The position numbers and the translations under genes are program-made. The notes under the pieces were generated by a model. That model saw only the letters and a program-made list of their open reading frames with translations. It did not search any database and was not told where the DNA came from. From Procambarus clarkii (lineage: Eukaryota > Arthropoda > Malacostraca > Decapoda > Cambaridae): DNA of 64,000 bases. Shown here in pieces: positions 25,107 through 40,100 of the stretch. The stretch covers positions 28,043,033 to 28,107,032 of the forward strand of contig NC_091181.1 in the NCBI RefSeq assembly GCF_040958095.1, given 5' to 3'. Position 1 is the first letter of the stretch. Each line of letters starts with the position of its first letter.

Positions 25107-28100
25107 TGTAGGTAAAGGTACGTAAGTACCATAGAGGTACGTAAGTACATAAGTACCAAACACATACCCATAAAGGTACCATACTCAATCCCATATAAGT
25201 GTCATACATATGCCCATATAAGAACAATATATATGCCCATTGAGGTACCATACAAAAGCTCTTATAAGTAACATACATATGCCCAAAAAGGTAAAAATAC
25301 TTATGCCCTTATAAGAACAATACATATGTTCTTATAAGTATCATACATATACCCTTATAACTACCATACATATGCCCTTATAAGTACCATAAATGCCCAT
25401 ATAAGTACCATTCATATGCCAATATAGGTACCATACAAATGCCTTTATAAGTAGCATACATATGCCCATATACGCACCATGCATAGTAGTCTCTAAATAC
25501 ATGAGGAATATTGATATAATGTTATTTTGATTATCCATTTATTATTTAGCTCATTTTGATTATTATTACATTTTTTAAAACTCATTTTCCTTAGTAATTT
25601 GTTGAGAAAACACGATGATAGGTTTGATATTTGAGGTGGCTGTATCTCAGTAAATATGGCTGTATAGGCGTTAATATTTAAAATTAGCAAAGAAAGCCTT
25701 TACAGAAAGAAAGGTAAATTGCTGTGGTAAACACAATGGTACCATTTTCAAAACGATTCTATGGCTGGTTTTGATTTTGAGTTTTGTGAAAAATGACGAT
25801 TTCGCCAGGGCTGGGATTCTTTGCAGGCGACGGGCTGTATGTACCCCATCTTTGTCTTCGTCCGCTGGTCAAGTTTTTATTACTTGATTTAATCATTGTC
25901 TATCTTCTATATCTATAAAATACGGATGACTGTCTGTGTAAGGTAAAAGGTACGTAAGTACCATAGAGGTACGTAAGTACATAAGTACCAAACACATACC
26001 CATAAAGGTACCATACTCAATCCCATATAAGTGTCATACATATGCCCATATAAGAACAATATATATGCCCATTGAGGTACCATACAAAAGCTCTTATAAG
26101 TAACATACATATGCCCAAAAAGGTAAAAATACTTATGCCCTTATAAGAACAATACATATGTTCTTATAAGTATCATACATATACCCTTATAACTACCATA
26201 CATATGCCCTTATAAGTACCATAAATGCCCATATAAGTACCATTCATATGCCAATATAGGTACCATACAAATGCCTTTATAAGTAGCATACATATGCCCA
26301 TATACGCACCATGCATAGTAGTCTCTAAATACATGAGGAATATTGATATAATGTTATTTTGATTATCCATTTATTATTTAGCTCATTTTGATTATTATTA
26401 CATTTTTTAAAACTCATTTTCCTTAGTAATTTGTTGAGAAAACTCGATGATAGGTTTGATATTTGAGGTGGCTGTATCTCAGTAAATATGGCTGTATAGG
26501 CGTTAATATTTAAAATTAGCAAAGAAAGCCTTTACAGAAAGAAAGGTAAATTGCTTGTGGTAAACACAATGGTACCATTTTCAAAACGATTCTATGGCTG
26601 GTTTTGATTTTGAGTTTTGTGAAAAATGACGATTTCGCCAGGGCTGGGATTCTTTGCAGGCGACGGGCTGTATGTACCCCATCTTTGTCTTCGTCCGCTG
26701 GTCAAGTTTTTATTACTTGATTTATCATTGTCTATCTTCTATATCTATAAAATACGGATGACTGTCTGTGTAAGGTAAAAGGTACGTAAGTACCATAGAG
26801 GTACGTAAGTACATAAGTACCAAACACATACCCATAAAGGTACCATACTCAATCCCATATAAGTGTCATACATATGCCCATATAAGAACAATATATATGC
26901 CCATTGAGGTACCATACAAAAGCTCTTATAAGTAACATACATATGCCCAAAAAGGTAAAAATACTTATGCCCTTATAAGAACAATACATATGTTCTTATA
27001 AGTATCATACATATACCCTTATAACTACCATACATATGCCCTTATAAGTACCATAAATGCCCATATAAGTACCATTCATATGCCAATATAGGTACCATAC
27101 AAATGCCTTTATAAGTAGCATACATATGCCCATATACGCACCATGCATAGTAGTCTCTAAATACATGAGGAATATTGATATAATGTTATTTTGATTATCC
27201 ATTTATTATTTAGCTCATTTTGATTATTATTACATTTTTTAAAACTCATTTTCCTTAGTAATTTGTTGAGAAAACTCGATGATAGGTTTGATATTTGAGG
27301 TGGCTGTATCTCAGTAAATATGGCTGTATAGGCGTTAATATTTAAAATTAGCAAAGAAAGCCTTTACAGAAAGAAAGGTAAATTGCTGTGGTAAACACAA
27401 TGGTACCATTTTCAAAACGATTCTATGGCTGGTTTTGATTTTGAGTTTTGTGAAAAATGACGATTTCGCCAGGGCTGGGATTCTTTGCAGGCGACGGGCT
27501 GTATGTACCCCATCTTTGTCTTCGTCCGCTGGTCAAGTTTTTATTACTTGATTTAATCATTGTCTATCTTCTATATCTATAAAATACGGATGACTGTCTG
27601 TGTAAGGTAAAAGGTACGTAAGTACCATAGAGGTACGTAAGTACATAAGTACCAAACACATACCCATAAAGGTACCATACTCAATCCCATATAAGTGTCA
27701 TACATATGCCCATATAAGAACAATATATATGCCCATTGAGGTACCATACAAAAGCTCTTATAAGTAACATACATATGCCCAAAAAGGTAAAAATACTTAT
27801 GCCCTTATAAGAACAATACATATGTTCTTATAAGTATCATACATATACCCTTATAACTACCATACATATGCCCTTATAAGTACCATAAATGCCCATATAA
27901 GTACCATTCATATGCCAATATAGGTACCATACAAATGCCTTTATAAGTAGCATACATATGCCCATATACGCACCATGCATAGTAGTCTCTAAATACATGA
28001 GGAATATTGATATAATGTTATTTTGATTATCCATTTATTATTTAGCTCATTTTGATTATTATTACATTTTTTAAAACTCATTTTCCTTAGTAATTTGTTG

Positions 28101-31100
28101 AGAAAACACGATGATAGGTTTGATATTTGAGGTGGCTGTATCTCAGTAAATATGGCTGTATAGGCGTTAATATTTAAAATTAGCAAAGAAAGCCTTTACA
28201 GAAAGAAAGGTAAATTGCTGTGGTAAACACAATGGTACCATTTTCAAAACGATTCTATGGCTGGTTTTGATTTTGAGTTTTGTGAAAAATGACGATTTCG
28301 CCAGGGCTGGGATTCTTTGCAGGCGACGGGCTGTATGTACCCCATCTTTGTCTTCGTCCGCTGGTCAAGTTTTTATTACTTGATTTAATCATTGTCTATC
28401 TTCTATATCTATAAAATACGGATGACTGTCTGTGTAAGGTAAAAGGTACGTAAGTACCATAGAGGTACGTAAGTACATAAGTACCAAACACATACCCATA
28501 AAGGTACCATACTCAATCCCATATAAGTGTCATACATATGCCCATATAAGAACAATATATATGCCCATTGAGGTACCATACAAAAGCTCTTATAAGTAAC
28601 ATACATATGCCCAAAAAGGTAAAAATACTTATGCCCTTATAAGAACAATACATATGTTCTTATAAGTATCATACATATACCCTTATAACTACCATACATA
28701 TGCCCTTATAAGTACCATAAATGCCCATATAAGTACCATTCATATGCCAATATAGGTACCATACAAATGCCTTTATAAGTAGCATACATATGCCCATATA
28801 CGCACCATGCATAGTAGTCTCTAAATACATGAGGAATATTGATATAATGTTATTTTGATTATCCATTTATTATTTAGCTCATTTTGATTATTATTACATT
28901 TTTTAAAACTCATTTTCCTTAGTAATTTGTTGAGAAAACTCGATGATAGGTTTGATATTTGAGGTGGCTGTATCTCAGTAAATATGGCTGTATAGGCGTT
29001 AATATTTAAAATTAGCAAAGAAAGCCTTTACAGAAAGAAAGGTAAATTGCTGTGGTAAACACAATGGTACCATTTTCAAAACGATTCTATGGCTGGTTTT
29101 GATTTTGAGTTTTGTGAAAAATGACGATTTCGCCAGGGCTGGGATTCTTTGCAGGCGACGGGCTGTATGTACCCCATCTTTGTCTTCGTCCGCTGGTCAA
29201 GTTTTTATTACTTGATTTAATCATTGTCTATCTTCTATATCTATAAAATACGGATGACTGTCTGTGTAAGGTAAAAGGTACGTAAGTACCATAGAGGTAC
29301 GTAAGTACATAAGTACCAAACACATACCCATAAAGGTACCATACTCAATCCCATATAAGTGTCATACATATGCCCATATAAGAACAATATATATGCCCAT
29401 TGAGGTACCATACAAAAGCTCTTATAAGTAACATACATATGCCCAAAAAGGTAAAAATACTTATGCCCTTATAAGAACAATACATATGTTCTTATAAGTA
29501 TCATACATATACCCTTATAACTACCATACATATGCCCTTATAAGTACCATAAATGCCCATATAAGTACCATTCATATGCCAATATAGGTACCATACAAAT
29601 GCCTTTATAAGTAGCATACATATGCCCATATACGCACCATGCATAGTAGTCTCTAAATACATGAGGAATATTGATATAATGTTATTTTGATTATCCATTT
29701 ATTATTTAGCTCATTTTGATTATTATTACATTTTTTAAAACTCATTTTCCTTAGTAATTTGTTGAGAAAACACGATGATAGGTTTGATATTTGAGGTGGC
29801 TGTATCTCAGTAAATATGGCTGTATAGGCGTTAATATTTAAAATTAGCAAAGAAAGCCTTTACAGAAAGAAAGGTAAATTGCTGTGGTAAACACAATGGT
29901 ACCATTTTCAAAACGATTCTATGGCTGGTTTTGATTTTGAGTTTTGTGAAAAATGACGATTTCGCCAGGGCTGGGATTCTTTGCAGGCGACGGGCTGTAT
30001 GTACCCCATCTTTGTCTTCGTCCGCTGGTCAAGTTTTTATTACTTGATTTATTCATTGTCTATCTTCTATATCTATAAAATACGGATGACTGTCTGTGTA
30101 AGGTAAAAGGTACGTAAGTACCATAGAGGTACGTAAGTACATAAGTACCAAACACATACCCATAAAGGTACCATACTCAATCCCATATAAGTGTCATACA
30201 TATGCCCATATAAGAACAATATATATGCCCATTGAGGTACCATACAAAAGCTCTTATAAGTAACATACATATGCCCAAAAAGGTAAAAATACTTATGCCC
30301 TTATAAGAACAATACATATGTTCTTATAAGTATCATACATATACCCTTATAACTACCATACATATGCCCTTATAAGTACCATAAATGCCCATATAAGTAC
30401 CATTCATATGCCAATATAGGTACCATACAAATGCCTTTATAAGTAGCATACATATGCCCATATACGCACCATGCATAGTAGTCTCTAAATACATGAGGAA
30501 TATTGATATAATGTTATTTTGATTATCCATTTATTATTTAGCTCATTTTGATTATTATTACATTTTTTAAAACTCATTTTCCTTAGTAATTTGTTGAGAA
30601 AACTCGATGATAGGTTTGATATTTGAGGTGGCTGTATCTCAGTAAATATGGCTGTATAGGCGTTAATATTTAAAATTAGCAAAGAAAGCCTTTACAGAAA
30701 GAAAGGTAAATTGCTGTGGTAAACACAATGGTACCATTTTCAAAACGATTCTATGGCTGGTTTTGATTTTGAGTTTTGTGAAAAATGACGATTTCGCCAG
30801 GGCTGGGATTCTTTGCAGGCGACGGGCTGTATGTACCCCATCTTTGTCTTCGTCCGCTGGTCAAGTTTTTATTACTTGATTTAATCATTGTCTATCTTCT
30901 ATATCTATAAAATACGGATGACTGTCTGTGTAAGGTAAAAGGTACGTAAGTACCATAGAGGTACGTAAGTACATAAGTACCAAACACATACCCATAAAGG
31001 TACCATACTCAATCCCATATAAGTGTCATACATATGCCCATATAAGAACAATATATATGCCCATTGAGGTACCATACAAAAGCTCTTATAAGTAACATAC

Positions 31101-34100
31101 ATATGCCCAAAAAGGTAAAAATACTTATGCCCTTATAAGAACAATACATATGTTCTTATAAGTATCATACATATACCCTTATAACTACCATACATATGCC
31201 CTTATAAGTACCATAAATGCCCATATAAGTACCATTCATATGCCAATATAGGTACCATACAAATGCCTTTATAAGTAGCATACATATGCCCATATACGCA
31301 CCATGCATAGTAGTCTCTAAATACATGAGGAATATTGATATAATGTTATTTTGATTATCCATTTATTATTTAGCTCATTTTGATTATTATTACATTTTTT
31401 AAAACTCATTTTCCTTAGTAATTTGTTGAGAAAACACGATGATAGGTTTGATATTTGAGGTGGCTGTATCTCAGTAAATATGGCTGTATAGGCGTTAATA
31501 TTTAAAATTAGCAAAGAAAGCCTTTACAGAAAGAAAGGTAAATTGCTGTGGTAAACACAATGGTACCATTTTCAAAACGATTCTATGGCTGGTTTTGATT
31601 TTGAGTTTTGTGAAAAATGACGATTTCGCCAGGGCTGGGATTCTTTGCAGGCGACGGGCTGTATGTACCCCATCTTTGTCTTCGTCCGCTGGTCAAGTTT
31701 TTATTACTTGATTTAATCATTGTCTATCTTCTATATCTATAAAATACGGATGACTGTCCTGTGTAAGGTAAAAGGTACGTAAGTACCATAGAGGTACGTA
31801 AGTACATAAGTACCAAACACATACCCATAAAGGTACCATACTCAATCCCATATAAGTGTCATACATATGCCCATATAAGAACAATATATATGCCCATTGA
31901 GGTACCATACAAAAGCTCTTATAAGTAACATACATATGCCCAAAAAGGTAAAAATACTTATGCCCTTATAAGAACAATACATATGTTCTTATAAGTATCA
32001 TACATATACCCTTATAACTACCATACATATGCCCTTATAAGTACCATAAATGCCCATATAAGTACCATTCATATGCCAATATAGGTACCATACAAATGCC
32101 TTTATAAGTAGCATACATATGCCCATATACGCACCATGCATAGTAGTCTCTAAATACATGAGGAATATTGATATAATGTTATTTTGATTATCCATTTATT
32201 ATTTAGCTCATTTTGATTATTATTACATTTTTTAAAACTCATTTTCCTTAGTAATTTGTTGAGAAAACTCGATGATAGGTTTGATATTTGAGGTGGCTGT
32301 ATCTCAGTAAATATGGCTGTATAGGCGTTAATATTTAAAATTAGCAAAGAAAGCCTTTACAGAAAGAAAGGTAAATTGCTTGTGGTAAACACAATGGTAC
32401 CATTTTCAAAACGATTCTATGGCTGGTTTTGATTTTGAGTTTTGTGAAAAATGACGATTTCGCCAGGGCTGGGATTCTTTGCAGGCGACGGGCTGTATGT
32501 ACCCCATCTTTGTCTTCGTCCGCTGGTCAAGTTTTTATTACTTGATTTATTCATTGTCTATCTTCTATATCTATAAAATACGGATGACTGTCTGTGTAAG
32601 GTAAAAGGTACGTAAGTACCATAGAGGTACGTAAGTACATAAGTACCAAACACATACCCATAAAGGTACCATACTCAATCCCATATAAGTGTCATACATA
32701 TGCCCATATAAGAACAATATATATGCCCATTGAGGTACCATACAAAAGCTCTTATAAGTAACATACATATGCCCAAAAAGGTAAAAATACTTATGCCCTT
32801 ATAAGAACAATACATATGTTCTTATAAGTATCATACATATACCCTTATAACTACCATACATATGCCCTTATAAGTACCATAAATGCCCATATAAGTACCA
32901 TTCATATGCCAATATAGGTACCATACAAATGCCTTTATAAGTAGCATACATATGCCCATATACGCACCATGCATAGTAGTCTCTAAATACATGAGGAATA
33001 TTGATATAATGTTATTTTGATTATCCATTTATTATTTAGCTCATTTTGATTATTATTACATTTTTTAAAACTCATTTTCCTTAGTAATTTGTTGAGAAAA
33101 CTCGATAGGTTTGATATTTGAGGTGGCTGTATCTCAGTAAATATGGCTGTATAGGCGTTAATATTTAAAATTAGCAAAGAAAGCCTTTACAGAAAGAAAG
33201 GTAAATTGCTGTGGTAAACACAATGGTACCATTTTCAAAACGATTCTATGGCTGGTTTTGATTTTGAGTTTTGTGAAAAATGACGATTTCGCCAGGGCTG
33301 GGATTCTTTGCAGGCGACGGGCTGTATGTACCCCATCTTTGTCTTCGTCCGCTGGTCAAGTTTTTATTACTTGATTTAATCATTGTCTATCTTCTATATC
33401 TATAAAATACGGATGACTGTCTGTGTAAGGTAAAAGGTACGTAAGTACCATAGAGGTACGTAAGTACATAAGTACCAAACACATACCCATAAAGGTACCA
33501 TACTCAATCCCATATAAGTGTCATACATATGCCCATATAAGAACAATATATATGCCCATTGAGGTACCATACAAAAGCTCTTATAAGTAACATACATATG
33601 CCCAGAAAGGTAAAAATACTTATGCCCTTATAAGAACAATACATATGTTCTTATAAGTATCATACATATACCCTTATAACTACCATACATATGCCCTTAT
33701 AAGTACCATAAATGCCCATATAAGTACCATTCATATGCCAATATAGGTACCATACAAATGCCTTTATAAGTAGCATACATATGCCCATATACGCACCATG
33801 CATAGTAGTCTCTAAATACATGAGGAATATTGATATAATGTTATTTTGATTATCCATTTATTATTTAGCTCATTTTGATTATTATTACATTTTTTAAAAC
33901 TCATTTTCCTTAGTAATTTGTTGAGAAAACACGATGATAGGTTTGATATTTGAGGTGGCTGTATCTCAGTAAATATGGCTGTATAGGCGTTAATATTTAA
34001 AATTAGCAAAGAAAGCCTTTACAGAAAGAAAGGTAAATTGCTGTGGTAAACACAATGGTACCATTTTCAAAACGATTCTATGGCTGGTTTTGATTTTGAG

Positions 34101-37100
34101 TTTTGTGAAAAATGACGATTTCGCCAGGGCTGGGATTCTTTGCAGGCGACGGGCTGTATGTACCCCATCTTTGTCTTCGTCCGCTGGTCAAGTTTTTATT
34201 ACTTGATTTAATCATTGTCTATCTTCTATATCTATAAAATACGGATGACTGTCTGTGTAAGGTAAAAGGTACGTAAGTACCATAGAGGTACGTAAGTACA
34301 TAAGTACCAAACACATACCCATAAAGGTACCATACTCAATCCCATATAAGTGTCATACATATGCCCATATAAGAACAATATATATGCCCATTGAGGTACC
34401 ATACAAAAGCTCTTATAAGTAACATACATATGCCCAAAAAGGTAAAAATACTTATGCCCTTATAAGAACAATACATATGTTCTTATAAGTATCATACATA
34501 TACCCTTATAACTACCATACATATGCCCTTATAAGTACCATAAATGCCCATATAAGTACCATTCATATGCCAATATAGGTACCATACAAATGCCTTTATA
34601 AGTAGCATACATATGCCCATATACGCACCATGCATAGTAGTCTCTAAATACATGAGGAATATTGATATAATGTTATTTTGATTATCCATTTATTATTTAG
34701 CTCATTTTGATTATTATTACATTTTTTAAAACTCATTTTCCTTAGTAATTTGTTGAGAAAACTCGATGATAGGTTTGATATTTGAGGTGGCTGTATCTCA
34801 GTAAATATGGCTGTATAGGCGTTAATATTTAAAATTAGCAAAGAAAGCCTTTACAGAAAGAAAGGTAAATTGCTGTGGTAAACACAATGGTACCATTTTC
34901 AAAACGATTCTATGGCTGGTTTTGATTTTGAGTTTTGTGAAAAATGACGATTTCGCCAGGGCTGGGATTCTTTGCAGGCGACGGGCTGTATGTACCCCAT
35001 CTTTGTCTTCGTCCGCTGGTCAAGTTTTTATTACTTGATTTAATCATTGTCTATCTTCTATATCTATAAAATACGGATGACTGTCTGTGTAAGGTAAAAG
35101 GTACGTAAGTACCATAGAGGTACGTAAGTACATAAGTACCAAACACATACCCATAAAGGTACCATACTCAATCCCATATAAGTGTCATACATATGCCCAT
35201 ATAAGAACAATATATATGCCCATTGAGGTACCATACAAAAGCTCTTATAAGTAACATACATATGCCCAAAAAGGTAAAAATACTTATGCCCTTATAAGAA
35301 CAATACATATGTTCTTATAAGTATCATACATATACCCTTATAACTACCATACATATGCCCTTATAAGTACCATAAATGCCCATATAAGTACCATTCATAT
35401 GCCAATATAGGTACCATACAAATGCCTTTATAAGTAGCATACATATGCCCATATACGCACCATGCATAGTAGTCTCTAAATACATGAGGAATATTGATAT
35501 AATGTTATTTTGATTATCCATTTATTATTTAGCTCATTTTGATTATTATTACATTTTTTAAAACTCATTTTCCTTAGTAATTTGTTGAGAAAACACGATG
35601 ATAGGTTTGATATTTGAGGTGGCTGTATCTCAGTAAATATGGCTGTATAGGCGTTAATATTTAAAATTAGCAAAGAAAGCCTTTACAGAAAGAAAGGTAA
35701 ATTGCTGTGGTAAACACAATGGTACCATTTTCAAAACGATTCTATGGCTGGTTTTGATTTTGAGTTTTGTGAAAAATGACGATTTCGCCAGGGCTGGGAT
35801 TCTTTGCAGGCGACGGGCTGTATGTACCCCATCTTTGTCTTCGTCCGCTGGTCAAGTTTTTATTACTTGATTTATTCATTGTCTATCTTCTATATCTATA
35901 AAATACGGATGACTGTCTGTGTAAGGTAAAAGGTACGTAAGTACCATAGAGGTACGTAAGTACATAAGTACCAAACACATACCCCTAAAGGTACCATACT
36001 CAATCCCATATAAGTGTCATACATATGCCCATATAAGAACAATATATATGCCCATTGAGGTACCATACAAAAGCTCTTATAAGTAACATACATATGCCCA
36101 AAAAGGTAAAAATACTTATGCCCTTATAAGAACAATACATATGTTCTTATAAGTATCATACATATACCCTTATAACTACCATACATATGCCCTTATAAGT
36201 ACCATAAATGCCCATATAAGTACCATTCATATGCCAATATAGGTACCATACAAATGCCTTTATAAGTAGCATACATATGCCCATATACGCACCATGCATA
36301 GTAGTCTCTAAATACATGAGGAATATTGATATAATGTTATTTTGATTATCCATTTATTATTTAGCTCATTTTGATTATTATTACATTTTTTAAAACTCAT
36401 TTTCCTTAGTAATTTGTTGAGAAAACTCGATGATAGGTTTGATATTTGAGGTGGCTGTATCTCAGTAAATATGGCTGTATAGGCGTTAATATTTAAAATT
36501 AGCAAAGAAAGCCTTTACAGAAAGAAAGGTAAATTGCTGTGGTAAACACAATGGTACCATTTTCAAAACGATTCTATGGTTGGTTTTGATTTTGAGTTTT
36601 GTGAAAAATGACGATTTCGCCAGGGCTGGGATTCTTTGCAGGCGACGGGCTGTATGTACCCCATCTTTGTCTTCGTCCGCTGGTCAAGTTTTTATTACTT
36701 GATTTATTCATTGTCTATCTTCTATATCTATAAAATACGGATGACTGTCTGTGTAAGGTAAAAGGTACGTAAGTACCATAGAGGTACGTAAGTACATAAG
36801 TACCAAACACATACCCATAAAGGTACCATACTCAATCCCATATAAGTGTCATACATATGCCCATATAAGAACAATATATATGCCCATTGAGGTACCATAC
36901 AAAAGCTCTTATAAGTAACATACATATGCCCAAAAAGGTAAAAATACTTATGCCCTTATAAGAACAATACATATGTTCTTATAAGTATCATACATATACC
37001 CTTATAACTACCATACATATGCCCTTATAAGTACCATAAATGCCCATATAAGTACCATTCATATGCCAATATAGGTACCATACAAATGCCTTTATAAGTA

Positions 37101-40100
37101 GCATACATATGCCCATATACGCACCATGCATAGTAGTCTCTAAATACATGAGGAATATTGATATAATGTTATTTTGATTATCCATTTATTATTTAGCTCA
37201 TTTTGATTATTATTACATTTTTTAAAACTCATTTTCCTTAGTAATTTGTTGAGAAAACTCGATGATAGGTTTGATATTTGAGGTGGCTGTATCTCAGTAA
37301 ATATGGCTGTATAGGCGTTAATATTTAAAATTAGCAAAGAAAGCCTTTACAGAAAGAAAGGTAAATTGCTGTGGTAAACACAATGGTACCATTTTCAAAA
37401 CGATTCTATGGCTGGTTTTGATTTTGAGTTTTGTGAAAAATGACGATTTCGCCAGGGCTGGGATTCTTTGCAGGCGACGGGCTGTATGTACCCCATCTTT
37501 GTCTTCGTCCGCTGGTCAAGTTTTTATTACTTGATTTAATCATTGTCTATCTTCTATATCTATAAAATACGGATGACTGTCTGTGTAAGGTAAAAGGTAC
37601 GTAAGTACCATAGAGGTACGTAAGTACATAAGTACCAAACACATACCCATAAAGGTACCATACTCAATCCCATATAAGTGTCATACATATGCCCATATAA
37701 GAACAATATATATGCCCATTGAGGTACCATACAAAAGCTCTTATAAGTAACATACATATGCCCAAAAAGGTAAAAATACTTATGCCCTTATAAGAACAAT
37801 ACATATGTTCTTATAAGTATCATACATATACCCTTATAACTACCATACATATGCCCTTATAAGTACCATAAATGCCCATATAAGTACCATTCATATGCCA
37901 ATATAGGTACCATACAAATGCCTTTATAAGTAGCATACATATGCCCATATACGCACCATGCATAGTAGTCTCTAAATACATGAGGAATATTGATATAATG
38001 TTATTTTGATTATCCATTTATTATTTAGCTCATTTTGATTATTATTACATTTTTTAAAACTCATTTTCCTTAGTAATTTGTTGAGAAAACACGATGATAG
38101 GTTTGATATTTGAGGTGGCTGTATCTCAGTAAATATGGCTGTATAGGCGTTAATATTTAAAATTAGCAAAGAAAGCCTTTACAGAAAGAAAGGTAAATTG
38201 CTGTGGTAAACACAATGGTACCATTTTCAAAACGATTCTATGGCTGGTTTTGATTTTGAGTTTTGTGAAAAATGACGATTTCGCCAGGGCTGGGATTCTT
38301 TGCAGGCGACGGGCTGTATGTACCCCATCTTTGTCTTCGTCCGCTGGTCAAGTTTTTATTACTTGATTTAATCATTGTCTATCTTCTATATCTATAAAAT
38401 ACGGATGACTGTCTGTGTAAGGTAAAAGGTACGTAAGTACCATAGAGGTACGTAAGTACATAAGTACCAAACACATACCCATAAAGGTACCATACTCAAT
38501 CCCATATAAGTGTCATACATATGCCCATATAAGAACAATATATATGCCCATTGAGGTACCATACAAAAGCTCTTATAAGTAACATACATATGCCCAAAAA
38601 GGTAAAAATACTTATGCCCTTATAAGAACAATACATATGTTCTTATAAGTATCATACATATACCCTTATAACTACCATACATATGCCCTTATAAGTACCA
38701 TAAATGCCCATATAAGTACCATTCATATGCCAATATAGGTACCATACAAATGCCTTTATAAGTAGCATACATATGCCCATATACGCACCATGCATAGTAG
38801 TCTCTAAATACATGAGGAATATTGATATAATGTTATTTTGATTATCCATTTATTATTTAGCTCATTTTGATTATTATTACATTTTTTAAAACTCATTTTC
38901 CTTAGTAATTTGTTGAGAAAACTCGATGATAGGTTTGATATTTGAGGTGGCTGTATCTCAGTAAATATGGCTGTATAGGCGTTAATATTTAAAATTAGCA
39001 AAGAAAGCCTTTACAGAAAGAAAGGTAAATTGCTTGTGGTAAACACAATGGTACCATTTTCAAAACGATTCTATGGCTGGTTTTGATTTTGAGTTTTGTG
39101 AAAAATGACGATTTCGCCAGGGCTGGGATTCTTTGCAGGCGACGGGCTGTATGTACCCCATCTTTGTCTTCGTCCGCTGGTCAAGTTTTTATTACTTGAT
39201 TTATTCATTGTCTATCTTCTATATCTATAAAATACGGATGACTGTCTGTGTAAGGTAAAAGGTACGTAAGTACCATAGAGGTACGTAAGTACATAAGTAC
39301 CAAACACATACCCATAAAGGTACCATACTCAATCCCATATAAGTGTCATACATATGCCCATATAAGAACAATATATATGCCCATTGAGGTACCATACAAA
39401 AGCTCTTATAAGTAACATACATATGCCCAAAAAGGTAAAAATACTTATGCCCTTATAAGAACAATACATATGTTCTTATAAGTATCATACATATACCCTT
39501 ATAACTACCATACATATGCCCTTATAAGTACCATAAATGCCCATATAAGTACCATTCATATGCCAATATAGGTACCATACAAATGCCTTTATAAGTAGCA
39601 TACATATGCCCATATACGCACCATGCATAGTAGTCTCTAAATACATGAGGAATATTGATATAATGTTATTTTGATTATCCATTTATTATTTAGCTCATTT
39701 TGATTATTATTACATTTTTTAAAACTCATTTTCCTTAGTAATTTGTTGAGAAAACTCGATGATAGGTTTGATATTTGAGGTGGCTGTATCTCAGTAAATA
39801 TGGCTGTATAGGCGTTAATATTTAAAATTAGCAAAGAAAGCCTTTACAGAAAGAAAGGTAAATTGCTGTGGTAAACACAATGGTACCATTTTCAAAACGA
39901 TTCTATGGCTGGTTTTGATTTTGAGTTTTGTGAAAAATGACGATTTCGCCAGGGCTGGGATTCTTTGCAGGCGACGGGCTGTATGTACCCCATCTTTGTC
40001 TTCGTCCGCTGGTCAAGTTTTTATTACTTGATTTAATCATTGTCTATCTTCTATATCTATAAAATACGGATGACTGTCTGTGTAAGGTAAAAGGTACGTA

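Noticed and set aside
24494..25278. Open frames spanning the N block
   Set aside because: They exist only because the 500 Ns contain no stops.
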